NCBI RefSeq assembly: GCF_019468565.1
Contig: NZ_CP080521.1
Location: 5,580,001 to 5,644,000, forward strand
DNA from: Pseudonocardia sp. DSM 110487
GTDB taxonomy: Bacteria; Actinomycetota; Actinomycetes; Mycobacteriales; Pseudonocardiaceae
Direction of reading: 5' to 3'
DNA: 64,000 nucleotides
Both the position numbers and the translations under genes were made by a program. Every line of letters begins with the position of its first letter. Position 1 is the first letter of the stretch. Below are positions 8,578-17,238 of this stretch, one piece after another. The notes beneath the pieces were generated by a model. The model did no database searches and was not told the origin of the DNA. It saw nothing but the letters and a program-made list of their open reading frames with translations.

Positions 8578-9693
8578 GTGAAAATCGCGCACCTCGTCCC
8601 GACCCTGCATCCGAACGGCCCGGAGATCGGCCTGGCCGACCTGGCGAGCGCGGCGGGCGAGGCCGGCCTGGAGCTCGTGGTGATCGCCCTCGCCACCACA
8701 TCGGACACCACGGTCGTGAGCCCACTGCGCCGGCTCGGCGTGCCGGTGATCGAGCTCGGCCTCGCCCGCTGGGATCCGCACTCCGTGCCGCGCACCGCCG
8801 CGCAGCTGCGCGCGCACGGGGTGCAGCTCGTGCACACCCACCTGCCGCCCGCGGACGTGGTCGGCGCCGCGGCGGCGGTGCGCAACCGGATCCCCGCGGT
8901 CTCCACGCTGCACTGGATCGAGAACCTGCCGGCCGACCGCGGCGACCGGCTGAAGCGCACCGCCCGCATACTCGCGCGGCGGCAGTTCATGGCCCGCACG
9001 ATCGCCATCTCGCAGACCCAGCTCGAGTGGTACCGGGGGCTCACCGGGTCGGGCCGCAAGCTCGTCGTCGTGCCGAACGGCGTGGCCGACCCCGGCGTGG
9101 CGAGCCCCGCCACGCGCAGGACCCGGCGGGCCGCGCTCGACGTCGCGGACCACGAGGTGCTGGTGGTCAGCAGCGCCCCGATGCGCCGTGGCGAGGGCCA
9201 CGAGCTCCTGCTCGACGCCGTCGAGGCGCTGCCCGACAAGCTGCCGCTCGCGGTCGCGCTGGCCGGCGACGGCCCGCTGCGGCCGTGGCTGGAATCGCGG
9301 GTCGACCGCAACGACGACCTGTCGGGCCGGGTCCGCTTCGTGCACCGCCACCAGGACCCCGCGAGCCTGCTCGCGGCCGCCGACATCGTCGTGCACACCC
9401 CGCGGTCCGGGGCCGCACCCACGGCGCTGCTGCGGGCGATGGCAGCGGGCGTGCCGGTCGTCGCCACGCGGGTCGGCGGCATCCCGGAGATCGTCACCCC
9501 GGCGACCGGTGTCCTCGTCCCGCTGAGCGCGCCCGCGATCGTGGACGCGATCGTCGGCCTCACCGAGGACGACGAGCGGCGCGCGGGAATGGCCGCGGCG
9601 GCGCGGGCGCGTTTCCTCGCCGCGTACGACGCGGCCGGTTGGGCGCGGCGGCTGCGCGGCGTCTACGACGACGTGCTGGCGCGCCGCACCTGA
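8578..9693 (+). CDS. Glycosyltransferase family 4 (GT-B fold)
   Basis: 371 residues from GTG 8578 with GGAGA just upstream. The N-terminal domain opens with KIAHLVPTLHPNGPEIGL, the usual Gly-containing acceptor-side loop. The C-terminal Rossmann domain contains VVPNGVADPG, ALAGDGPLRPW and ATRVGGIPEIVTP. The last holds the conserved Glu that contacts the donor nucleotide sugar in GT4 retaining enzymes. No membrane segment, so it acts in the cytoplasm or peripherally on the membrane. It stands alone without other cell-wall or polysaccharide genes, so acceptor and donor cannot be assigned. Confidence 0.85.
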   Translation: MKIAHLVPTLHPNGPEIGLADLASAAGEAGLELVVIALATTSDTTVVSPLRRLGVPVIELGLARWDPHSVPRTAAQLRAHGVQLVHTHLPPADVVGAAAAVRNRIPAVSTLHWIENLPADRGDRLKRTARILARRQFMARTIAISQTQLEWYRGLTGSGRKLVVVPNGVADPGVASPATRRTRRAALDVADHEVLVVSSAPMRRGEGHELLLDAVEALPDKLPLAVALAGDGPLRPWLESRVDRNDDLSGRVRFVHRHQDPASLLAAADIVVHTPRSGAAPTALLRAMAAGVPVVATRVGGIPEIVTPATGVLVPLSAPAIVDAIVGLTEDDERRAGMAAAARARFLAAYDAAGWARRLRGVYDDVLARRT

Positions 9694-9762
9694 GTCGGGC
9701 GCCTGAAACCCACGCCTGAATCGGGTCGACGACGGCCGCGGACCACTGCAGACTGCGGACTC

Positions 9763-10989
9763 GTGCTGCACCACGACGCGCCGCCCCTCCTCCCCCCGTC
9801 GATCATCCTGCGACGGGCGACCGCCGCCGACTTACCCGCCGTCATCGAGGCCGATGGACGGGCCTTCGGCGAGCACTACTCCGACGAGCGGCAGGACGAG
9901 ATCCGGGCGCTGTTCGATCCCGACCGCCACCTCCTCGCCGAGGACGCGGGCGAGATCGTCGGCATCGCCGGGTCGTACCCGTTCGACGTGACACTGCCCG
10001 GCGGCGCCGCCCTCCCGGCCGCCGGGGTCTCGTGGGTGTCCGTCGCGGTCACGCACCGGCGGCGCGGCATCCTGCGGGCGCTCATGGCCGAGCAGCACCG
10101 CGGGTTCGTCGCGGACGGCCTCGCCGTCTCGCTGCTCACGGCCAGCGAGGGCGCCATCTACGGCCGGTTCGGCTACGGGATCGCCACCGAGCATCGCGAG
10201 GTCGAGATCAACCGAAGGCGCGCCGCGTTCCGGTCGGACGTGCCCGACCCGGGGGGCGTGCGCCAGGTCGGCACACCCGAGATGCGCCGGATCGCCCCGG
10301 AGATCCACCGACGGTGGGCGGCGCAGACGCCCGGCGCCCTCTCCCGCAGCGACCGGTGGTGGGACGGACTGCTCGCCGATCGCGAGTGGAACCGCGGCGG
10401 AGCGAGCGCGCTGTTCCACCTCGCGCACCCCGACGGCTACGCCTCCTACCGCATCGACCACGCCACCGATACCTGCCGTGTCGTCCAGATGGCCGCCGCC
10501 ACCGACGAGGCATACATCGCACTGTGGCGCACCCTGCTCGCCCTCGACCTCGTCGAGACCGTCTTCGCGCGATCGCTCACCGTCGCCGAGCCGCTGCAGT
10601 TCCTGCTCGCCGACCCCCGGCAGCTGCGCACCGTCGGCCTGTACGACGGGATGTGGGCCAGGGTGCTCGACGTGCCGGCGGCGCTGTCGGCCCGCCGCTA
10701 CGCCGCGGACGTCGACGTCGTCCTCGACGTGCGGGACCCGTTCCTCGACCGGGGCGGGCGCTTCCGGCTGCGCGGTGGGCCCGACGGCGCCGAATGCGTC
10801 GCCAGCGGCAGCGGCGAGCCGCTCGTCGGCATCGAGATGGCCGCGCTGGGTTCCCTGCTGTTCGGTGGCGCACACGCCGGTTCCCTGGCCAGGGCCGGGC
10901 TGCTCCACGCCGACGACCCGGCTGTCCTACGCCGCCTCGCCGCCGCCTTCCAGGGCGAGCGCACGCCCCAGCACGGCACCGAGTTCTGA
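9763..10989 (+). CDS. GNAT N-acetyltransferase, Eis-like
   Basis: 408 residues from GTG 9763. The N-terminal GNAT domain has the acetyl-CoA pyrophosphate loop (VTHRRRGILRALM). A second, degenerate GNAT half follows, then a C-terminal sterol-carrier-like domain. This is the three-domain layout of mycobacterial Eis, an aminoglycoside and protein lysine acetyltransferase. The protein ends in Phe (GTEF), as Eis does; in that family the C-terminal carboxylate acts as general base. Length matches Eis (about 400). It sits alone between a glycosyltransferase and a DUF2795 gene. The true substrate is unknown. Confidence 0.85.
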   Translation: MLHHDAPPLLPPSIILRRATAADLPAVIEADGRAFGEHYSDERQDEIRALFDPDRHLLAEDAGEIVGIAGSYPFDVTLPGGAALPAAGVSWVSVAVTHRRRGILRALMAEQHRGFVADGLAVSLLTASEGAIYGRFGYGIATEHREVEINRRRAAFRSDVPDPGGVRQVGTPEMRRIAPEIHRRWAAQTPGALSRSDRWWDGLLADREWNRGGASALFHLAHPDGYASYRIDHATDTCRVVQMAAATDEAYIALWRTLLALDLVETVFARSLTVAEPLQFLLADPRQLRTVGLYDGMWARVLDVPAALSARRYAADVDVVLDVRDPFLDRGGRFRLRGGPDGAECVASGSGEPLVGIEMAALGSLLFGGAHAGSLARAGLLHADDPAVLRRLAAAFQGERTPQHGTEF

Positions 10990-11027
10990 GCCCGCATAGC
11001 GGCGGCCCGGCTGGGTAGACCCTGGTC

Positions 11028-11474
11028 ATGGCGTTCCAGGTGACCGAGGTACAGCGCGTCCTCAAGGGCGCCGACTACCCGATGGACGGCAAGCAGCTCG
11101 CCGCACTCGCGAAGAAGAACGGGGCGGGCGACGACCTCGTCGGCGCCCTGAAGGGCGTGGGCAAGGCCAACGGGCCCAACGAGGTGATGAAGGAGCTCAA
11201 GGGCGACCTGGGCGGGTCCACACCGGGCGGAAACAAGTCCGAGCACCGGGAGTACAAGGAAACCGGACAGCCCGCCTTCCAGGTCAACGAGGTGCAGAAG
11301 TACCTCAAAGGTGCCGACTACCCCATGGACGGCACGGAGCTCGCCGCGCTCGCCGAGAAGAACGGGGCGGGCGACGACCTCACCGGCGCGCTGAAAGGCG
11401 TGGGCAGGGCCAACGGGCCCAACGAGGTGATGAAGCAGCTCAAGGAACACCTCGGCGGCCGGCCCGGCGCCTGA
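11028..11474 (+). CDS. Tandem DUF2795 protein
   Basis: 148 residues made of two near-identical DUF2795 units, residues about 2-62 and 84-144. They share V(Q)xYLKGADYPMDG-type starts and the stretch KNGAGDDL..ALKGVG.ANGPNEVMK. A hydrophilic linker (SEHREYKETG) joins them. The DNA of the two copies is also very similar, so this is a recent internal duplication. DUF2795 proteins are small, soluble, three-helix actinobacterial proteins of unknown function, normally with one unit. No partner genes are evident. Confidence 0.85.
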   Translation: MAFQVTEVQRVLKGADYPMDGKQLAALAKKNGAGDDLVGALKGVGKANGPNEVMKELKGDLGGSTPGGNKSEHREYKETGQPAFQVNEVQKYLKGADYPMDGTELAALAEKNGAGDDLTGALKGVGRANGPNEVMKQLKEHLGGRPGA

Positions 11475-11494
11475 GCCCGCTGCTAGGTCGTGTC

Positions 11495-11593
11495 CTAGAG
11501 CAGCAGGAACAGCACGATGAGGCACGCCGTCAGCAGCACCGACAGCGCGACCGAGCCGAGGCACCCGAGCCTGCGGCTGTAGAACGCGATCAC
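11495..11593 (-). CDS. Single-pass micro membrane protein (32 aa)
   Basis: Start GTG 11593, stop TAG 11497-11495. The product begins with the basic MIAFYSRRLG, then one hydrophobic helix (SVALSVLLTACLIVLFLLL) that ends the protein. The RRLGCLGS start followed by a terminal transmembrane helix is a pattern I recall for very short conserved actinobacterial membrane proteins. It would insert with the basic N-terminus inside. It is convergent with the DUF2795 gene and divergent from the oxidoreductase. Function unknown; too short for most gene finders. Confidence 0.6.
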   Translation of the reverse strand: MIAFYSRRLGCLGSVALSVLLTACLIVLFLLL

Positions 11594-11671
11594 GGCTCCT
11601 GTGTACCCCGCCCGCGGCGGCCCGCCCACCGCGGGGGCAACCGGTCGTCCGGGCGGAGGTAGGGACCCGCG

Positions 11672-12637
11672 ATGGCGCTCTTCGGCTTCCACGCCTCCCA
11701 CGAGCAAGTACCTCCCGGCGCGCTGCTCGCCGCCGTCCGGCGGGCCGAGGAGGCCGGGTTCGACGCCGCGATGTCGTCGGACCACCTCTCCCCCTGGAGC
11801 GCCCGGCAGGGCCAGTCGGCGTTCGCATGGTCGTGGCTGGGCGCCGCGATGCAGGCGACGTCCCTGCCGTTCGGGGTGGTGACCGCGCCGGGCCAGCGCT
11901 ACCACCCGGCGATCGTCGCGCAGGCCATCGGCACCCTCGCGGCGATGTTCCCGGGCCGGTTCTGGGCGGCGCTTGGCACCGGCGAGGCGAGCAACGAGCA
12001 CGTCACCGGCGACCCGTGGCCGCGCAAGGAGGTCCGCAACGCGCGGCTGCGCGAGTGCGTGGACGTGATCCGCGCGCTGCTGCGGGGCGAGGAGGTCAGC
12101 CACGACGGCCTCGTCCGCGTGGACCGGGCGCGGGTGTGGACGCTCCCGCCCGAGCCACCACCCCTGGTCGGGGCGGCCGTGAGCGTCGCGACGGCGCGCT
12201 GGTGCGCGGAGTGGGCCGACGGGCTCATCACCATCAACCAGGAGGTGGACACGCTGCGCGAGATCGTGTCCGCCTACCGCCACGAGGGCGGGCGCGGCCG
12301 GCTGCACCTGCAGGTGCACCTGTGCTGGGACCCCGACCCGGATCGTGCCGAGGCGATCGCCCACGACCAGTGGCGCAGCAACGTCTTCCCTCCGCCCGCC
12401 TGCTGGGACATCGACTCGCCTGCGGTGTTCGACGTCGTGTCCGCGCACGTCCCGCGCAGCGCGGTGCACGGCCCCGTCGTGATCTCCCACGACCTGGGCC
12501 GGCACGCCGCGCGGCTCGCCGAGTACGCGGCGCTCGGGTTCGACGAGATCGCCCTGCACCACGTCGGCAGGGAGCAGGACGCGTTCGTCGACGCGTTCGG
12601 CGCCAAGGTCCTCCCCCAGCTGCGGGAGCACGCATGA
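11672..12637 (+). CDS. Luciferase-like monooxygenase family oxidoreductase (TIGR03885-type)
   Basis: 321 residues from ATG 11672. The TIM-barrel LLM fold is shown by the N-terminal GFHASHEQVPPGALL, the SSDHLSPW segment and FPGRFWAALGTGEASNEHV. This matches the group annotated as probable non-F420 flavinoid oxidoreductase (TIGR03885, from memory). It likely uses a reduced flavin for hydride transfer or monooxygenation; the substrate is not known. Its stop (TGA 12635-12637) overlaps the ATG of the GH13 gene by 4 nt, so the two are translationally coupled. Confidence 0.85.
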   Translation: MALFGFHASHEQVPPGALLAAVRRAEEAGFDAAMSSDHLSPWSARQGQSAFAWSWLGAAMQATSLPFGVVTAPGQRYHPAIVAQAIGTLAAMFPGRFWAALGTGEASNEHVTGDPWPRKEVRNARLRECVDVIRALLRGEEVSHDGLVRVDRARVWTLPPEPPPLVGAAVSVATARWCAEWADGLITINQEVDTLREIVSAYRHEGGRGRLHLQVHLCWDPDPDRAEAIAHDQWRSNVFPPPACWDIDSPAVFDVVSAHVPRSAVHGPVVISHDLGRHAARLAEYAALGFDEIALHHVGREQDAFVDAFGAKVLPQLREHA

Positions 12638-14244
12638 GACTCACCCGGACCTCGGACCTCTGGTGGCGGAACGCGGTCGTCTACTGCCTGGACATCGAGA
12701 CGTTCGCCGACTCCGACGGCGACGGCCGCGGCGACATCCAGGGCCTGATCCAGCGCATCGACCACCTCGACCGGCTCGGCGTCACGTGTCTGTGGCTGAT
12801 GCCGTTCTTCCCCACGCCCGACCGCGACGACGGGTACGACATCGTCGACTTCTACGGCGTCGACCCGAGGCTCGGCTCGCTCGGCGACATGGTGGAGCTG
12901 ATCCGCACCGCGCGCGACCGCGGCATGCGCGTGATCGCCGACCTCGTCGTCAACCACACCTCCGCGCAGCACCCCTGGTTCCAGGACGCGCGCCGCAACC
13001 ACGACTCCCGCTACCGCGACTGGTACGTGTGGCAGGACGAGCCGCCGGCGGACGGCCCGCAGGGCATCGTGTTCCCCGACCAGGAGACCAGCCTCTGGGA
13101 GTACGACGAGCAGGCCGGCCAGTACTTCCTGCACCGGTTCTACAAGCACCAGCCCGACCTGAACGTCGCCAACCCGGAGGTCCGCGACGAGATCGCGCGG
13201 ATCATGGGGTTCTGGATGGAGCTGGGGCTGTCCGGGTTCCGCGTCGACGCCGTGCCGTTCCTCATCGAGACCGCGGGCCAGGACGACGCGACGGCGCTGC
13301 CGGACCCGCACGACTACCTCGCCGACCTCAGCGCGTTTCTGCGCCGCCGCAACGGGGAGGCCGTGCTGCTGGGCGAGGTCAACCTGCCCTACCCGGACAC
13401 GATGCCGTTCTTCGGCGCCGCCGACGGTGGTGGTTCGACGGACGAGCTGACGCTGTGCTTCGACTTCATCGGCATGCAGCACATGTACCTCGCGCTCGCC
13501 CGCGGGGACGCCGAGCCGCTCGCCGAGACGCTGCGCAACCGCCCCGACCCGCCCGAGGACGGGCAGTGGGCGACGTTCGTGCGCAACCACGACGAGCTGA
13601 CGCTCGACAAGCTCAGCGACTCCCAGCGCCAGGAGGTCTTCGCCGCCTTCGGGCCCGACGAGGACATGCAGCTCTACGGCCGCGGCCTGCGCAGGCGGCT
13701 CCCCCCGATGCTCGGCGGCGACCACCGGCGCATCCGCATGGTCTATAGCCTGTTGTTCAGCCTGCCCGGCACGCCCGTCCTGTTCTACGGCGAGGAAGTC
13801 GGGATGGGCGAGGACCTCGGCCTGCCGGGGCGGTTCGCGGTGCGCTCCGACATGGACTGGGACGCAGCGCGCGACCAGCAGGCCGCCCCGGACTCTCTGC
13901 TGAACTGGATGCGCCTGCTCGTCGACAGCTACCGCGCGTGTCCCGAACTGCCGTGGGGCCGCTACACCTGCCTCGACCCAGGGCCCGACGCCCGTCCAGT
14001 GCTCGCCCACCGCTGCGACGCCGACGGCGCGTCGGTCGTGGCGCTGCACAACCTCGCCGACGCCGACGTCGAGGCCGCGCCGATGGTGCCGGACCTCGCA
14101 GGTGCGCGGCTCACCGACGTGCTCGACCCGCGCGCGAAGCCGGTCACCGTTGCCGACGACGGGCGGCTGGCCGTCACGCTGACACCGTACGGCTGCCGCT
14201 GGCTCCGCTCGGGCGACGGTGTGAACTTCCCGGCGGTCGAGTAG
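12634..14244 (+). CDS. GH13 alpha-amylase family enzyme, trehalose-synthase-like
   Basis: 536 residues from ATG 12634 (ATGA overlap with the upstream gene). All GH13 catalytic blocks are present: ADLVVNHTS (region I), GFRVDAVPF (nucleophile Asp, region II), LLGEVNLPY (acid/base Glu, region III) and FVRNHDELTL (region IV Asp). YGEEVGMGEDL is also present. The N-terminus (WWRNAVVYCLDIETFADSDG) resembles trehalose synthases and related isomerases. It lacks the kinase-like extension of Mtb TreS fusions. Likely an alpha-glucan or trehalose/maltose-acting enzyme, with product specificity unassigned. Confidence 0.85.
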   Translation: MRLTRTSDLWWRNAVVYCLDIETFADSDGDGRGDIQGLIQRIDHLDRLGVTCLWLMPFFPTPDRDDGYDIVDFYGVDPRLGSLGDMVELIRTARDRGMRVIADLVVNHTSAQHPWFQDARRNHDSRYRDWYVWQDEPPADGPQGIVFPDQETSLWEYDEQAGQYFLHRFYKHQPDLNVANPEVRDEIARIMGFWMELGLSGFRVDAVPFLIETAGQDDATALPDPHDYLADLSAFLRRRNGEAVLLGEVNLPYPDTMPFFGAADGGGSTDELTLCFDFIGMQHMYLALARGDAEPLAETLRNRPDPPEDGQWATFVRNHDELTLDKLSDSQRQEVFAAFGPDEDMQLYGRGLRRRLPPMLGGDHRRIRMVYSLLFSLPGTPVLFYGEEVGMGEDLGLPGRFAVRSDMDWDAARDQQAAPDSLLNWMRLLVDSYRACPELPWGRYTCLDPGPDARPVLAHRCDADGASVVALHNLADADVEAAPMVPDLAGARLTDVLDPRAKPVTVADDGRLAVTLTPYGCRWLRSGDGVNFPAVE

Positions 14245-14317
14245 GGCCGGCCCACATCGAGTCCACCGTCGCCGAGGCCCACCCATCCTCGAGGCCTTCC
14301 ACATAGGGTGGCCGGTT

Positions 14318-15229
14318 GTGCCCGACGCTCCCGACTCACTCGCACCCGTCACCCGGCTCGACCCCGCTGACCTGATCGAGCGGCTGCGCGCCGCCACCGG
14401 CACCGACCTCGAGCTGATCGGGCCGCTGCCCGGCGGCCAGGTCGGGGCGGCCCTCGTACGCTGGCCGGACGGACACGACGGCGTGCTCACGCACTGGGGC
14501 GACGCCTCGGACGAGTCGTGGGCGCGGATCGAGCGGACGGCGGAGCTGCTCGACATCGCCCGCGACGCCGGGATCCCCGCGCCCCGCTACGAGCTCGTCA
14601 CGCGGCTGCCCGACCGGATCGCCGTGGCGCAGGAGCGGCTTCCCGGCGAGGCCCCCTCCCGGGTCGACCTCGCGCTGGTCGAGCAGCTCGTCGCCATCGC
14701 AGGGCGCGGCGCAGGCCTCCTCCGGGGGCGGCCCGACGTCCCGGCCGCCGAGCTGTACCTGCTGCGCAGCGGGCCCGGCTTCTGCCTGCACCAGCCACTC
14801 GCCCAGTACGACGACCGCACCCGGCGCCTGCTCGACGTCGTCCGCCGCACCGGTGCCGCATCGCCGCACCGCATGGCCGGCGACGACCTGGTGCACATGG
14901 ACTTCCACCCCGGCAACGTGCTGGTCGACCGCGCCGACGCCGTCAGCGGGATCGTCGACTGGGACGGCGTCGGCCGTGGTGACCACCGCTTCGCGCTGGT
15001 CACTCTGCGCTTCGACCTCGCCGTGCCCGGCGCCGACGCACAGGCCCGTTCGGCTCGCTCCGCCGCGGCGCGGTGGCTCGACAACCGCATCGACGACCTC
15101 ATCGAGCCCGCCACCCTGCGCGCGTACTGGGCACACATGGGGCTGCGGCTGGTCGACTGGGCCATCCGCCACCACGGCCCCGACGACGTGGACCGCTGGC
15201 TCACGGTCGCGGCGTCGCGGCTGGGGTAG
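14318..15229 (+). CDS. Aminoglycoside-phosphotransferase-family kinase
   Basis: 303 residues from GTG 14318. The kinase-like fold is shown by the Brenner motif LVHMDFHPGNVLVDR (catalytic Asp and Asn, around residue 195) and the metal-binding GIVDWDGVGRGD. The N-lobe is short and lacks an obvious canonical Lys motif. APH-family members phosphorylate small molecules such as aminoglycosides, choline or homoserine. The family alone does not show resistance. It follows the GH13 gene by 73 bp and may be co-transcribed with it. Confidence 0.8.
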   Translation: MPDAPDSLAPVTRLDPADLIERLRAATGTDLELIGPLPGGQVGAALVRWPDGHDGVLTHWGDASDESWARIERTAELLDIARDAGIPAPRYELVTRLPDRIAVAQERLPGEAPSRVDLALVEQLVAIAGRGAGLLRGRPDVPAAELYLLRSGPGFCLHQPLAQYDDRTRRLLDVVRRTGAASPHRMAGDDLVHMDFHPGNVLVDRADAVSGIVDWDGVGRGDHRFALVTLRFDLAVPGADAQARSARSAAARWLDNRIDDLIEPATLRAYWAHMGLRLVDWAIRHHGPDDVDRWLTVAASRLG

Positions 15230-15232
15230 GGA

Positions 15233-16177
15233 TCAAGCCGATCTCGCCGTGGCGCGCCAGCGGCCCGGTGCCACCCCGTGGTGGCGCTTGAAGGCGGCCG
15301 CGAACGAGAACTCCGACGCGTAGCCCAGCGAGCGGGCGATGGCGGCCAGGCTCGCCTCGCCTGCGCGCAGCTGCTCGCGCGCCAGCGCCATCCGCCAGTC
15401 CGTGACGTACCCCAGCGGGCCGAGGCCGAGCAGCCGGGTGAAGCGCCGCGCGAAGGTCGCCCGGGACAGCGACGCCTCGGCCGCAAGGCCCGCGACCGTC
15501 CACTCCCGCTGCGGGTCTGCGTGGATGGCGCGCAGCGCCGCTCCGACCCCCGGGTCGGCCATGGCGCAGAACCAGGCGGGGGCGGCGTCCAGGTCGGCCG
15601 CGAGCTGCTCCCGCAACGCCTGGACGAGGATCACGTCCAGGAGGCTGTCCAGCAGCGCCTGCTGGCCGGGCCCCTCCTGGAGCACCTCGCCCGCGAACAC
15701 GTCGAGCGTGGCACGCAGGCTGGAGCCGGCGCGCGGGCGCACGACGGTGAGCCCCGGCAGCCCGGCGAGCAGCCCTGCGCAGAGGTCCCCCTCGAAGCGG
15801 TAGGCGCCGCAGAAGAACGTGGTCGCGTCGCCGGCCCCCGAGCCGAACTCCATCCGGAGCGCACCGCCGGACGGTGGCGCGGCCGCCGGGTGCCCCTCGA
15901 ACGGGACGAGGTCGGCCGCGGGCAGGTGACCCATGTGGTGCTGCGACGGGCCCCGGATCAGGACGACGTCGCCGGGAAGCACGCGACGGGCTCCGCGCGG
16001 CGCGTCGGTCCACGCGAACGCCTCGCCCCCGAGGATCCCGTGGATGGCGAGCTGGGTGGCCGGCGGGAACCGCACCCCCCACGCACCACGCGCCGTCGAG
16101 TGCGAGAACGCGGCCCCGCGCGCACGGGAGCGCCGCAGCATGTCCGTGAGCACGTCCACGAGATGAGACGGTCGCAT
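15233..16177 (-). CDS. AraC-family regulator with cupin sensor domain
   Basis: 314 residues from ATG 16177. The N-terminal two thirds is an AraC-binding cupin-like domain (GAWGVRFPPATQLAIHGI, DVVLIRGPSQHHMG). The C-terminal domain has the two helix-turn-helix units: WTVAGLAAEASLSRATFARR, then the typical AraC signature SLGYASEFSFAAAFKRHHG and P.RWR. It is transcribed divergently from a quinone-oxidoreductase-like gene across an 85-bp gap that holds a perfect 16-bp palindrome. This arrangement suggests it controls that neighbour, probably sensing an electrophile or aromatic compound (inference). Confidence 0.88.
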   Translation of the reverse strand: MRPSHLVDVLTDMLRRSRARGAAFSHSTARGAWGVRFPPATQLAIHGILGGEAFAWTDAPRGARRVLPGDVVLIRGPSQHHMGHLPAADLVPFEGHPAAAPPSGGALRMEFGSGAGDATTFFCGAYRFEGDLCAGLLAGLPGLTVVRPRAGSSLRATLDVFAGEVLQEGPGQQALLDSLLDVILVQALREQLAADLDAAPAWFCAMADPGVGAALRAIHADPQREWTVAGLAAEASLSRATFARRFTRLLGLGPLGYVTDWRMALAREQLRAGEASLAAIARSLGYASEFSFAAAFKRHHGVAPGRWRATARSA

Positions 16178-16230
16178 ATCTCTTCGCGCCGATCCAGCAT
16201 GGATCGCCGCACCGGCCGCGGGTTGCATGG

Positions 16231-16246
16231 GTGATGTCAACATCAC
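16231..16246. promoter_or_regulatory. Perfect palindromic operator candidate
   Basis: GTGATGTCAACATCAC is two perfect 7-bp inverted arms separated by CA. It lies in the gap between the divergent AraC regulator (start 16177) and the oxidoreductase (start 16263), 16 bp before the latter's ATG and next to its AGGAG ribosome site (16251-16255). Symmetry like this is more typical of TetR/MarR dimers than of AraC proteins, so the binding protein is uncertain. Confidence 0.55.
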
Positions 16247-16262
16247 GAACAGGAGCGGTGAC

Positions 16263-17183
16263 ATGCCACTGGCAGTGCAGTTCGACGAGTACGGCGACAT
16301 CGACGTGCTCGAGGTCCGGGACGTCCCGGCCCCGCGGCCGGGTACCGGCGAGGTGCTGGTCCGCGTCGAGGCGGCCGGGATCAACCCCGGCGAGAACTCG
16401 ATCCGCCTCGGGGTGTACCACGAGCGCTGGCCTGCGCGCTTTCCCTCCGGCCAGGGCAGCGATCTCGCCGGGCGGATCGTGGGCGTCGGGCCGGACGTGC
16501 CCACCTGGTCGGTGGGTGACGAGGTGATCGGCTGGGTCGACGCTCGCGCCAGCCACGCCGAGCTGGTCGTGGTGCCCGCCGCGCACCTGGTCCGCCGGGA
16601 CCCGGCGGTGCCGTGGGAGGTGGGTGGAGCGCTGTTCGTCGCCGGCACGACCGCGCACGCAGCGGTCGAGGCCGTCGGCACAGGCCCGGGCGACACGGTC
16701 GTCGTCGCAGGCGCGGCCGGCGGCGTGGGATCGCTGGCCGTGCAGCTCGCACGCCGGGCCGGGGCGACGGTGATCGGGCTGGCGAGCGGGTCCAACCACG
16801 GCTGGCTGGCCGACCACGGCGTCATCGGCGTCGCGTACGGCGACGGTGTCGCCGATCGCATCCGGGCGGCCGCGCCCGGTGGCGTCGACGCGTTCATCGA
16901 CACCTTCGGCGACGGCTACGTCGACGTCGCGCTGGGGCTGGGAGTCGCGACCGACCGGGTCGACACCGTCATCGACTTCGCGGCGGCGGCGCGCACGGGG
17001 GTCAGGACGGCCGGCAACGCCGAGTCGGCGCGCGCCGAGGTCCTGGACGAGCTCGCCAAGCTCGTCGCGGCCGGTGAGCTCGACGTCCCGATCGCGGCGA
17101 CCTTCCCGCTGACCGAGGTCCGTGCCGCGTACCGGCAGCTCATGCTGCGGCGGACCCGCGGCAAGATCGTCCTGCTGCCCTGA
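16263..17183 (+). CDS. Zinc-independent medium-chain dehydrogenase/quinone oxidoreductase-like
   Basis: 306 residues from ATG 16263, chosen because AGGAG lies 7 nt upstream; an earlier in-frame ATG at 16227 has no such site and would include the palindrome. The GroES-like N-terminal domain (VEAAGINPGENSIRLG, QGSDLAGRIVGVGP) is followed by the NADPH-binding fold VVAGAAGGVGSLAVQLAR. No catalytic or structural zinc cysteines are present, which puts it in the QOR subfamily. It probably reduces quinones or enones with NADPH and is probably controlled by the divergent AraC protein. Confidence 0.85.
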   Translation: MPLAVQFDEYGDIDVLEVRDVPAPRPGTGEVLVRVEAAGINPGENSIRLGVYHERWPARFPSGQGSDLAGRIVGVGPDVPTWSVGDEVIGWVDARASHAELVVVPAAHLVRRDPAVPWEVGGALFVAGTTAHAAVEAVGTGPGDTVVVAGAAGGVGSLAVQLARRAGATVIGLASGSNHGWLADHGVIGVAYGDGVADRIRAAAPGGVDAFIDTFGDGYVDVALGLGVATDRVDTVIDFAAAARTGVRTAGNAESARAEVLDELAKLVAAGELDVPIAATFPLTEVRAAYRQLMLRRTRGKIVLLP

Positions 17184-17238
17184 CCCGGGAGGAGCGGGCT
17201 CCTCGGCGCGGCCGGGGGCGGGGTGGCAGGGTGTCGCC

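Noticed and set aside
14318..15229. Aminoglycoside resistance gene
   Set aside because: The APH fold is used for many substrates. No specificity residues or resistance context support a drug target.
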